From assembly GCA_022402405.1 (NCBI GenBank), contig JAKRSG010000259.1:1-9660 (forward strand): a stretch of 9,660 nt of DNA. Direction: 5' to 3'. Shown here piece by piece: positions 1 to 6,246 of this stretch. Numbering within the stretch: position 1 is the stretch's first letter; each line of letters starts with the position of its first letter. This DNA comes from Bacteroidia bacterium. GTDB taxonomy: Bacteria; Bacteroidota; Bacteroidia; UKL13-3. The notes under the pieces were generated by a model. It did not search any database. It saw only the letters and a program-made list of their open reading frames with translations, and was not told the origin of the DNA. The position numbers and the translations under genes are program-made.

Positions 1-1144
1 AACTAATCTCAGAATTTTGAACATTGTTGTTTACTGTTCCGCCATTAAAGATGGGTATACTTAGGTTCAGTCCAATATTGGTACCTAAATTACGGTTAAA
101 TTGGGTGCTAAAGGGGGTAACAATGTATGATTCGTAGCCTACAGGTCTGCTCGTAAAAACGGGTATAGGCGTGCCATTATATTCGCCAGCGCCAATGAGG
201 GTATTGGCTAAAATAAGGTTGCCTTGGCCGGTCTGACTTTGAGTGGTAAAAAATGAATTGAGGTTTCCGTTTAAGGTAAGACGAGGCGAGCGACCGCCTT
301 TGGCAATTTGATTTTGAATGCTTGCGCTTTTGGTGCGCCATTCTGCGGCAGCTATATCCGGACTTTTACTGTTAAACAGTTCGTAAATATCGTCTATACT
401 TCTAGGTTCATCTGCCACATTCAAATCTTTGGTGTCGGGTTTTTCAATTCGGTAATTTGGCTCAGGCTTAACTTCTATTAAAAGCCATAATTCTAAGTAG
501 GCTTGGTTAAGCGTGTTTTGTGCATTTACAGCTGCTAACTCCTCGTTAGAAAGTTGTGCTTTAAGTTGTAAATACCTGCTTTTATTACTGCTACCCAATT
601 CAAACATTTTTTGTTGTCTATCTACTTGTGCTTGCGTTGCCTTTATGCGGTCTAGCGCACTTTGGTTCAATTCTATACTTTGTAAAACTCGCAAATACGC
701 ATTACATACATTTAAGGTAATGGTGTTTTTGTTTTGCTCTAAATCTTTTTCTGTAGCCTTTAATAAAGATTCTCTTACCCGTACATTGTTTATGTTTTGA
801 AAACCTGCAAAAATGGGAACACTGCCGCCCATGCCAAAAGAATTGGTTCTAAAAGAAACATTTTCGCCAGCAATATTAGTAGTAGGATTAATGGCAAAAC
901 CTGTTTGCCAATTGTTGTTTGCGTTTAAATTTAATGTGGGCAATAGAGCTAACTTGCTTTGTGTTAAATCGTATTTGGCAGATTGCGTGTTAAGGATCTG
1001 CTGCTGAATAGTAATATTTTTACTTAGTGCTTGGTTTACACAATCGGCCAAACTCCAAACTTCTTTTTCTTGCGCTTGGGCAGAATAAAGGAGTAACAAA
1101 TAAATTGCTAAAAGGCCGGTATTTTTTTTGAATATTTGAAGCAT
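1..1144 (-). CDS. TolC-family outer-membrane efflux protein, N-terminal 381 residues (C-terminus outside window)
   Basis: This is probably the outer-membrane channel of a tripartite export pump or type I secretion system, spanning outer membrane and periplasm. Reading back from ATG at 1144-1142, the protein starts with a signal peptide: two lysines at 6-7, a hydrophobic run at about 10-20, and an AQA-type cleavage site near residue 24. A typical TolC opening follows (VWSLADCVNQAL, residues 29-40). Long polar, Gln/Asn/Leu-rich helical stretches at about 120-225 (NAYLRVLQSIELNQSAL; later FELGSSNKSRYLQLKAQLS) match the first half of the fold. A second copy starts near 250 (DDIYELFNSKSPDIAAAEW), and the strand region near 355-370 contains IGLNLSIPIFNGG. 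The frame stays open to base 1, so only the end is missing. Inner-membrane and adaptor partners would lie to the left and are not visible. Family assignment is firm; the exported substrate is unknown. Confidence 0.93.
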   Translation of the reverse strand, partial: MLQIFKKNTGLLAIYLLLLYSAQAQEKEVWSLADCVNQALSKNITIQQQILNTQSAKYDLTQSKLALLPTLNLNANNNWQTGFAINPTTNIAGENVSFRTNSFGMGGSVPIFAGFQNINNVRVRESLLKATEKDLEQNKNTITLNVCNAYLRVLQSIELNQSALDRIKATQAQVDRQQKMFELGSSNKSRYLQLKAQLSNEELAAVNAQNTLNQAYLELWLLIEVKPEPNYRIEKPDTKDLNVADEPRSIDDIYELFNSKSPDIAAAEWRTKSASIQNQIAKGGRSPRLTLNGNLNSFFTTQSQTGQGNLILANTLIGAGEYNGTPIPVFTSRPVGYESYIVTPFSTQFNRNLGTNIGLNLSIPIFNGGTVNNNVQNSEIS

Positions 1145-1156
1145 TATTTAATTTTG
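1127..1156 (+). promoter_or_regulatory. Bacteroidota-type promoter for the deacetylase gene
   Basis: TTTG at 1127-1130, an 18-base spacer, then TAATTTTG at 1149-1156: a full match to TTTG-spacer-TAnnTTTG. Transcription would start near 1163 and leave a leader of about 18 bases before the ATG at 1181. The -33 element lies inside the first codons of the divergent TolC-family gene, so the two genes share and overlap their control DNA. Confidence 0.55.
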
Positions 1157-1172
1157 GTTATAAGCTAGCACG

Positions 1173-1180
1173 CAAAAATA
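1173..1180 (-). promoter_or_regulatory. Possible -7 element for the TolC-family gene
   Basis: Read on the minus strand, 1180-1173 is TATTTTTG, which fits the Bacteroidota -7 pattern TAnnTTTG and would place transcription start about 20 bases before the ATG. No convincing TTTG lies 17-23 bases further upstream, so half of the expected promoter is missing. Confidence 0.3.
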
Positions 1181-1792
1181 ATGTTTAAATACAGAATACC
1201 TTCATTTATTCACAAGCTATTTTCAAGTTATACTTGGAAGGTTAAAACTAAGGATAAAATTCTATATTTAACTTTTGATGATGGCCCGCATCCAAGAATA
1301 ACTCCTTGGGTTTTAGAGCAGTTAGCAATCTATAATGCCAAGGCAACATTTTTTTGTGTGGCCGATAATGTTCGTAAATTTCCCGAAACCTATGCTTTGG
1401 TAAAGGCGGCCGCACACGAAGTGGGCAATCATACCTATCATCATAAAAATGGCTGGAAAACGCCTTTGCACGAATATGTTCAGGATGTTTATTTGGCTCA
1501 AACATATATACAATCCAAGCTTTTTAGACCTCCTTATGGGAGAATAAAGAAAAAACAAGCTCAGGTTTTACAGAAAGATTTTAAGGTAATTATGTGGAGT
1601 CATTTAAGTGGCGATTACGATAAAAACCTAAACATTCAAGAATCCATCAGCCAAATGAAAAAGATTAGTCCGGGTAGTGTAATAGTGTTTCATGATAGTG
1701 AAAAGGCTTTTGACAATCTCCAAAAAATGCTGCCTGTTTTGCTGGAGTATTTTCATAATCAGTCTTACTCAATGCAAGCCTTACCGCAATAA
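1181..1792 (+). CDS. Polysaccharide deacetylase family protein (NodB homology domain)
   Basis: A 203-residue carbohydrate esterase family 4-like enzyme, expected to remove N-acetyl groups from a GlcNAc-containing glycan using a bound metal. All the expected motifs are visible: TFDDGP (residues 31-36, with catalytic and metal-binding Asp33/Asp34), the metal-binding HTYHH (His84 and His88), RPPYGR (116-121), a divergent fourth motif MWSHLSGDYD (138-147), and VIVFHD (167-172, His171). There is no obvious signal peptide: the N-terminus is basic with only a short hydrophobic stretch, and the NodB domain starts by residue 26. It may therefore act in the cytoplasm or at the inner membrane on lipid-linked intermediates. 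The next gene follows after 9 bases, which suggests one transcript with the GT2-CotH protein. The natural substrate (peptidoglycan, capsule or a lipid-linked sugar) cannot be told from sequence. Confidence 0.92.
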   Translation: MFKYRIPSFIHKLFSSYTWKVKTKDKILYLTFDDGPHPRITPWVLEQLAIYNAKATFFCVADNVRKFPETYALVKAAAHEVGNHTYHHKNGWKTPLHEYVQDVYLAQTYIQSKLFRPPYGRIKKKQAQVLQKDFKVIMWSHLSGDYDKNLNIQESISQMKKISPGSVIVFHDSEKAFDNLQKMLPVLLEYFHNQSYSMQALPQ

Positions 1793-1801
1793 TTTTTGTT
1801 T

Positions 1802-4042
1802 ATGGAGATAGCAGTTGTTGTTTTATTGTGGTTGTTTATTTGCTTACAAATGCTGGTGCTTGCAGGCTTTTTTCTGCAAGATAATCGTAAGCGGAGAGCA
1901 ATCGAATTTCCTAAACTTGCCATTTTAGTTCCTGCGCGAAACGAAGAGGATAATATAGCCGCTTGTATAGAAAGTTTATTGCAATTAAACTACCCTAAAG
2001 AACAACTAGAAATATGGATTGGCAACGATCAATCAACAGATAATACCGAAGCTATTATTGCCAATTATGCTAAACTTCACAAGCATATTCACCTGTATAA
2101 TGTGCCTTCAAATTTAGGTTCGGCCAAGGCTAAAGGAAACGTGTTGGCGCACTTGGTAAAATTGAGCTCGGCACCCTATATTTTGGTTACAGATGCCGAT
2201 ATAGAAGTAGGTAAAAATTGGGCAAATGAGCTGCTAACAGAATTGGTTCAGCCAGGAGTTGGGATAGTGAGCGGTACCACTTTGGTACGTGGTAAAAATT
2301 TGGCAGAAGAGGCGCAGTCGCTCGATTGGACATTAGGCAACGGCTATCTTATTGGCCTAAACCAACTTGGTTTAAAAAGTACCGCTGTGGGCAATAATAT
2401 GGGCTTTACTCGCGAGGCATATTTGGCTACGGGTGGTTACGAAAATATGCCTTTTTCGGTAACCGAGGATTTTCAATTGTTTACCGCTATAAGAGCGGCT
2501 GGATTTAAAACGGTAAACCTCATGAATGAGGCTTCGTTAAATCATTCTAAGGCACAATCTCAGTTATCAAAATTACTACACCAACGCAAACGTTGGATGA
2601 TGGGAGCCCAAGCCCTGCCTTGGTATTGGGCAATCATATTTGGCGTTCAAGCCTTTTTTTATGTGGGCATTTTTATGCTCCTCTGGCTGAACCTAAACTT
2701 GGCGATAAGGATATGGGTGATTAAATGGGTGTTTCAGCAAGGATATTTAATTTTAATACACAAGCGTGTTAAAGAGCCCTTACCTGTTAAGGCATTTTTG
2801 TTGTATGAATTGTACTCTATCTTTATGCATATAGCTATGATTACTTTTTACCTGCTTCCTGCTAAAATGGATTGGAAGGGGAGGAAGTATGTATGGCTAA
2901 TGTTGCTTGTACCATTTACTATTACATCTTGTACCAAGAAGAAAATTCCTACTATTTATATTACAAAAGAGTCTGAAATTTCGTGGACAAATAAAGAGTC
3001 TTGTGTAGTAAGTTATGTGCAAGAAGATTCTGTGGTTTTGGAGGCAGAAATTAAATGCAGAGGTGGTTTTTCGAGTGGTTACCCTAAAGCATCTTATTCG
3101 CTAGAACTTAAAGAGAAATTTGCCTTAGGAGATTTGCCAACAGATGATGATTGGATATTAAATGCAAGTTATATAGACAAAACATTTATGAGGCATAAGT
3201 TGAGCTATGATTTGTTTTGTCAGATGAGTGAGAATAACAAATCGGCTCAATCTACTTTTGTACACCTAAAAGTGAATAATGATTATGCAGGCTTATATCT
3301 GCTTCAAGAAGAGATAGATGCCTCCACTTTGGGTATGCAAAAAAAGGATAGCCTAGCTATGATTTTTAAAGATCCTCCTATATTCTATTCGCAACGCATC
3401 GTTCAAGTAGAAGATACCTTAAATTATTATCAGCAAAAATTTCCTAAAATTTCTAAAAGAAATCAGAGTGAATATATCAAAAGCTTTCATGATTTTTTGT
3501 TTTTTAGTTCTTCTCAAGATTTTATAAAAAATATATCTTCTTGGGTAGATTTATCTAATATTATCGATTGGCATTTAATTTTACTTTTGTCTAATAACAG
3601 TGATGGTGTGTTAAAAAATTTTTATTGGTATAAAGTAGGTTCAGCCAGTAAATTTAGGGTAGCTATTTGGGATTATGATCATTCGTTTGGAAGAGATGGT
3701 GATAACACCTTAAATATGCTTGCAGATACGGTTGATTGTGAAAGGTCTGTTTTGTTTAAAAGGTTAATGAAAACACCAGGAAGTACTTATCCGCAGGCGC
3801 TAAAAAATCGGTATAAGGAGTTAAGAAAATCAGGGATATTTAGTGTCAAAAATTTGAATAAACATATTCAACAAATGCAAGATCATTTAGGTTCAGCTTG
3901 GGAAACGAATGCCTTACGTTGGCCTATTACGGCAAAGGCATATAAGGATGCTAACAATTACCAACAAGAGATGGAAGTTTTAAGGAAATTTATTGATTTA
4001 CAATTAAATAATTTGGATGCTAAATTTTCCTACACCTATTAA
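1802..4042 (+). CDS. Membrane GT2 glycosyltransferase fused to a CotH-type kinase domain
   Basis: One uninterrupted frame of 746 residues with two unrelated halves. ATG at 1802 was chosen over TTG at 1796 because it directly opens the hydrophobic segment. Residues 1-25 form a membrane helix. Residues 37-270 are a GT-A glycosyltransferase: ILVPARNEEDN (41-51), DAD (131-133), TED (221-223) and the QRKRW box (261-265) seen in membrane, often processive, GT2 enzymes. About three membrane helices follow (273-352). Residues 363-377 repeat a lipoprotein signal pattern ending in ITSC. Residues 381-746 are CotH-like: RGGFSSGYPKASYSLEL (420-436), MRHKLSYDL (463-471), YAGLYLLQEEID (495-506), SNNSDG (597-602) and IWDYDHSFG (622-630). 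CotH proteins of Bacillus are ATP-dependent protein kinases; the likely active-site Asp601 and metal-binding Asp624/Asp626 are kept. Both families are recognised with confidence. Their joining, and the target of either domain, is not something I can explain from known members. Confidence 0.88.
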   Translation: MEIAVVVLLWLFICLQMLVLAGFFLQDNRKRRAIEFPKLAILVPARNEEDNIAACIESLLQLNYPKEQLEIWIGNDQSTDNTEAIIANYAKLHKHIHLYNVPSNLGSAKAKGNVLAHLVKLSSAPYILVTDADIEVGKNWANELLTELVQPGVGIVSGTTLVRGKNLAEEAQSLDWTLGNGYLIGLNQLGLKSTAVGNNMGFTREAYLATGGYENMPFSVTEDFQLFTAIRAAGFKTVNLMNEASLNHSKAQSQLSKLLHQRKRWMMGAQALPWYWAIIFGVQAFFYVGIFMLLWLNLNLAIRIWVIKWVFQQGYLILIHKRVKEPLPVKAFLLYELYSIFMHIAMITFYLLPAKMDWKGRKYVWLMLLVPFTITSCTKKKIPTIYITKESEISWTNKESCVVSYVQEDSVVLEAEIKCRGGFSSGYPKASYSLELKEKFALGDLPTDDDWILNASYIDKTFMRHKLSYDLFCQMSENNKSAQSTFVHLKVNNDYAGLYLLQEEIDASTLGMQKKDSLAMIFKDPPIFYSQRIVQVEDTLNYYQQKFPKISKRNQSEYIKSFHDFLFFSSSQDFIKNISSWVDLSNIIDWHLILLLSNNSDGVLKNFYWYKVGSASKFRVAIWDYDHSFGRDGDNTLNMLADTVDCERSVLFKRLMKTPGSTYPQALKNRYKELRKSGIFSVKNLNKHIQQMQDHLGSAWETNALRWPITAKAYKDANNYQQEMEVLRKFIDLQLNNLDAKFSYTY
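2867..2932 (+). other. GT2/CotH junction: internal start plus lipoprotein-type signal
   Basis: From Met356 (ATG at 2867) the protein reads as a self-contained lipoprotein leader: charged WKGRK (358-362), hydrophobic VWLMLLVPF (364-372), lipobox ITSC with Cys377. The DNA around 2876-2887 is strongly purine-rich (AAGGGGAGGAAG) and lies 12 bases before another in-frame ATG at 2900. Basic residues like WKGRKY are a natural end for a GT2 membrane protein. The junction therefore looks like two neighbouring genes whose boundary has lost its stop codon, with a chance that a separate CotH lipoprotein is still made by internal initiation or by signal peptidase II cleavage. This is inference from sequence pattern only. 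Confidence 0.45.
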
Positions 4043-4102
4043 TAAATCATATGGTTTAGCTGTTTTTACTAAATTTAACCTTTTGTTAATTTCTAAAATA
4101 AT

Positions 4103-4132
4103 TTTGGAAATTTCCTTTAATTTTTACCTTTG
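4103..4132 (+). promoter_or_regulatory. Bacteroidota-type promoter for the second GT2 gene
   Basis: TTTG at 4103-4106, an 18-base spacer and TACCTTTG at 4125-4132 match TTTG-spacer-TAnnTTTG exactly. It sits in the 100-base gap after the GT2-CotH gene and gives the downstream gene its own start of transcription. The -7 box ends only 10 bases before the ATG at 4143, so the transcript would have almost no leader. The rest of the gap (4043-4102) is AT-rich and shows no convincing terminator. Confidence 0.6.
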
Positions 4133-4142
4133 ATTAGTAATT

Positions 4143-4934
4143 ATGGTTCAATCAAAGGTAAGTTTAATAATTTCAGTGTATAACGATATGGCTGCGCTCG
4201 CACTTATTCTGAAGAGTATTTGCAAGCAATCGTATTCGGGTGCCATAGAGGTTATTATTGCCGAAGATAAACAAAGCAAGAACCTGCATGATCAAATTCT
4301 CAAGTGGCGAAATCAGTATATTTTTACGATTAAACATATTAGTCAGGAAGATATTGGTTTTAGAAAGTGCAAAATACTCAACGAGGCCGTTCGTCAAGCA
4401 AGCACGCCATATTTAATATTTATTGATGGCGATTGTGTATTGCATAAGCATTTTATTAGAGAGCATGTGCGTGCGTCTAAATTGGGTTCGGTAATATATG
4501 GTCGTAGAGTAATGCTTTCTAAATTTCTGAGTAAGAAAGTGCTCAATACCCAAAAGTTTTTTTGGCTTCAGTTTATATTCCTTTTGTTAAGTGGAAGCAA
4601 ACGATTAGATGCGGCCTTGTATCTGCCTAATTCTGTGCCTCAGCATAAGAAGGGCTTTTGGGGTCATAATTGGAGCATACATGTTAGCGATATAAAACAA
4701 GTAGGCGGTTTTGATGAGTCTTATGAGCAAGCTGGTATTGGAGAAGACACCGACATAGAATGGCGTTTAGAACAAATAGGAATTCAGTTTTATAGGATAA
4801 AAAACAGAGCTATTCAATATCATTTGTACCACAAAAGCAATTACGCCAATACGCGCGATGTAGAAGATAAATTGGCTCAGAAAAAAATCGCTTTTGCTTC
4901 CGGAGATAGAAGTGTGCTTATTGGCGATTTGTAA
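4143..4934 (+). CDS. Soluble GT2 glycosyltransferase with a galactosyltransferase-type C-terminal region
   Basis: A 263-residue GT-A enzyme that should transfer a sugar from a nucleotide-sugar donor, probably onto a surface glycan at the cytoplasmic face. Visible motifs are VSLIISVYND (6-15) at the start of the nucleotide-binding fold, IFIDGDCV (92-99) with the metal-binding DGD at 95-97, GHNWS (174-178), and GGFDESYEQAGIGEDTDIEWRL (188-209). The last resembles the C-terminal region shared by bifunctional chondroitin/heparosan-type and galactosyltransferases, with Glu201-Asp202 as the likely base region. Residues 139-149 are hydrophobic but too short and isolated to call a membrane helix. Donor and acceptor cannot be read from the sequence. 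TatD follows after 48 bases on the same strand and may be co-transcribed. Confidence 0.9.
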   Translation: MVQSKVSLIISVYNDMAALALILKSICKQSYSGAIEVIIAEDKQSKNLHDQILKWRNQYIFTIKHISQEDIGFRKCKILNEAVRQASTPYLIFIDGDCVLHKHFIREHVRASKLGSVIYGRRVMLSKFLSKKVLNTQKFFWLQFIFLLLSGSKRLDAALYLPNSVPQHKKGFWGHNWSIHVSDIKQVGGFDESYEQAGIGEDTDIEWRLEQIGIQFYRIKNRAIQYHLYHKSNYANTRDVEDKLAQKKIAFASGDRSVLIGDL

Positions 4935-4982
4935 GATTAATTTGCTATTTTATTCTTAGCTTGCGGCCTTAATTTTTTATCC

Positions 4983-5753
4983 GTGCAATTTGTAGATACG
5001 CATACGCATTTATATGCTTCAGAGTTTAACGACGACCGCAATAAAGTGGTAGAGAAAGCTATCCAAAATGGCATTTCTCATATGTTTCTTCCAAACATAG
5101 ATATACATTCAATTCAACCTATGTTAGATTTATGCTGGAGTTTTCCCAACAATTGTTTTCCTATGATGGGCTTACATCCATGCTCGGTAGACCAACATGT
5201 AGATGCACATTTGTTTCAAATTCAAAAATGGTTTAAGAAGCGAAAGTTTTATGCCGTTGGCGAAATTGGTCTCGATTATTATTGGAGCACCGAGTTTAAA
5301 GCCGAGCAGATAAAAGCCTTTAAAATGCAGATTCAATGGGCTATTCAGCAAGATTTACCTATTGTTATACATTCTCGAAATAGCAATGAAGATGTCATTT
5401 CTATCATAAAGGAAATGAAGCATCCTCGTTTAAGAGGCATCTTTCATTGTTTTGGTGGCGATGCTCAACAAGCCGCAGAAGTAGTAGATGCAGGCTTCTT
5501 GCTTGGTATTGGGGGCGTACTCACATTTAAAAACGGCGGACTAGATAAGGCCATCGCAGATATCCCAGTAGAACATCTCGTGCTAGAAACAGATGCTCCC
5601 TACCTTGCACCTGTTCCCTATAGAGGCAAACGAAACGAAACATTCTACATCATAGAAGTAGCCCGTAAACTCGCAGAACTCAAAAAACTCGGCCTGAACC
5701 AAATCGCCGAAATTACCACCGCCAACGCACTGCGGGTTTTTGGCGTTTCTTAG
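4983..5753 (+). CDS. TatD-family metal-dependent nuclease/hydrolase
   Basis: A 256-residue TIM-barrel metal hydrolase; family members act as 3'-5' DNases or on RNA or D-aminoacyl-tRNA, and length is normal for the family. Metal and active-site residues are complete: DTHTHLY (5-11, His7 and His9), VGEIGLDYYW (92-101, Glu94), IVIHSRN (127-133, His130), IFHCFGGDAQQA (153-164, His155) and ETDAPYLAP (202-210, Asp204), followed by RGKRNE (214-219). The start is GTG, fixed because DTHTHLY must lie at the extreme N-terminus and no ATG is in frame upstream. Base use changes inside the gene: from about 5520 to 5750 the coding strand turns T-poor and C-rich compared with the earlier part. The stop codon TAG shares its final G with the repeat cluster that follows. 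No role in protein export should be read from the family name. Confidence 0.94.
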   Translation: MQFVDTHTHLYASEFNDDRNKVVEKAIQNGISHMFLPNIDIHSIQPMLDLCWSFPNNCFPMMGLHPCSVDQHVDAHLFQIQKWFKKRKFYAVGEIGLDYYWSTEFKAEQIKAFKMQIQWAIQQDLPIVIHSRNSNEDVISIIKEMKHPRLRGIFHCFGGDAQQAAEVVDAGFLLGIGGVLTFKNGGLDKAIADIPVEHLVLETDAPYLAPVPYRGKRNETFYIIEVARKLAELKKLGLNQIAEITTANALRVFGVS

Positions 5754-5949
5754 GCACTGCTGGTTTCGGCACTGCTGGTTTCGGCTTCGCTCAACCACCG
5801 GATGGAGTGAAGAGCTTCCCGGCACCGCTGGTTTCGGCTACGCTCAACCACCGGATGGAGTGAAGAGCTTGCCACCTCCGGTGGTTGAGCGTAGCACGAG
5901 CATTCTATTCCACCTCCGGTGGTTGAGCGGAGCCGAAACCAGCGGAGGC
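5753..5949. repeat. GC-rich cluster of direct and inverted repeats between convergent genes
   Basis: Two 53-bp direct copies stand back to back at 5768-5820 and 5821-5873, with 50 of 53 bases identical, preceded by a 15-bp partial copy at 5753-5767. Two shorter copies follow in the opposite orientation (matching stretches 5877-5895 and 5915-5945). The core reads GGTTTCGGCTACGCTCAACC. One line of 60 bases (5821-5880) is 63% G+C, well above the flanking genes. It resembles small palindromic repeats scattered through many Bacteroidota genomes and encodes GFGxAQPP when translated. It could act as a bidirectional terminator for the two convergent genes, as a mobile palindromic element, or both. 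Confidence 0.9.
5827..5943. repeat. Long inverted repeat able to form nested hairpins
   Basis: Bases 5827-5854 are complementary to 5916-5943 at 27 of 28 positions. Nested inside, 5837-5854 pairs perfectly over 18 bases with 5878-5895, leaving a 23-base loop. Small hairpins also occur where CCACC meets GGTGG across three bases (5872-5884 and 5910-5922). The inner stem and outer stem compete for the same left arm, so only one forms at a time. Confidence 0.85.
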
Positions 5950-6246
5950 GGAACGATGGTGAGTTTCGTTCATGCAAGCGGCATATTCGTGTAATTTTTC
6001 ATAATCTCCTTTCATAAGAGCTTCTTTCTTTTTTCTCGACCATCCTTGTATTTGTTTTTCTCTTTCGAATGCCAAATCAATCCTATTAAACTCTTCGAAA
6101 TAGAGTAGTTTTATAGGCAGTCGTTTTTTTGTGTAGTTGGCACCTAAACTACTTTGATGTTGATTAATTCTATTATCTAGGTCGATAGTGCTGCCAACAT
6201 AAAAACTTTTGTCGGAACATTCCAGAATATACATATAGGCTTTCAT
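5905..6246 (-). CDS. GIY-YIG nuclease domain protein with a repeat-encoded C-terminal tail
   Basis: A 113-residue single-domain GIY-YIG protein of the small stand-alone (UPF0213/URI-like) type. The signature is MYILEC (5-10) and FYVGST (15-20), followed by catalytic Arg26 in DNRINQH (24-30) and metal-binding Glu63 in FEREKQIQGWSRKKKEAL (60-77). All key residues are present, so it could cut or nick DNA. The conserved domain ends near residue 88. The remaining tail (about 99-113, reading SAGFGSAQPPEVE) is encoded by the repeat cluster, and the TAG stop lies in a spacer between two repeat copies. The gene converges on tatD with no ordinary intergenic DNA between them. A plausible -7 box lies upstream. 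Biological substrate is unknown for most stand-alone members; the tight link with repeats suggests a role in repeat spread, but this is unproven. Confidence 0.9.
   Translation of the reverse strand: MKAYMYILECSDKSFYVGSTIDLDNRINQHQSSLGANYTKKRLPIKLLYFEEFNRIDLAFEREKQIQGWSRKKKEALMKGDYEKLHEYAACMNETHHRSASAGFGSAQPPEVE

Noticed and set aside
513..1007. Two plus-strand open frames (513-800 and 813-1007)
   Set aside because: They lie opposite the TolC-family gene, whose minus-strand translation has signal peptide and family motifs; their own translations are Cys/Phe/Leu-rich without any domain.
1796..1801. TTG at 1796 as start of the GT2-CotH protein
   Set aside because: ATG at 1802 is two codons later, is a stronger start and begins exactly at the membrane helix.
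4053..4080. Possible terminator hairpin after the GT2-CotH gene
   Set aside because: The stem (TTTAG/CTAAA) is only five weak pairs with no clean T-run directly after it.
4935..4982. Promoter directly before tatD
   Set aside because: TTAATTTG and TTAATTTT are imperfect -7 matches and no pair with correct spacing exists; co-transcription from 4103 is simpler.
5753..5949. CRISPR array
   Set aside because: Copies are back to back or inverted, with no regular unique spacers and no cas genes nearby.
5583..5994. Open frames on both strands across the repeat cluster (5583-5825 and 5750-5977 minus, 5740-5994 plus)
   Set aside because: Their translations are repeat peptides (VVERSRNQ, GFGYAQPPDG). 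The openness comes from the low stop density of the repeat, not from a gene.
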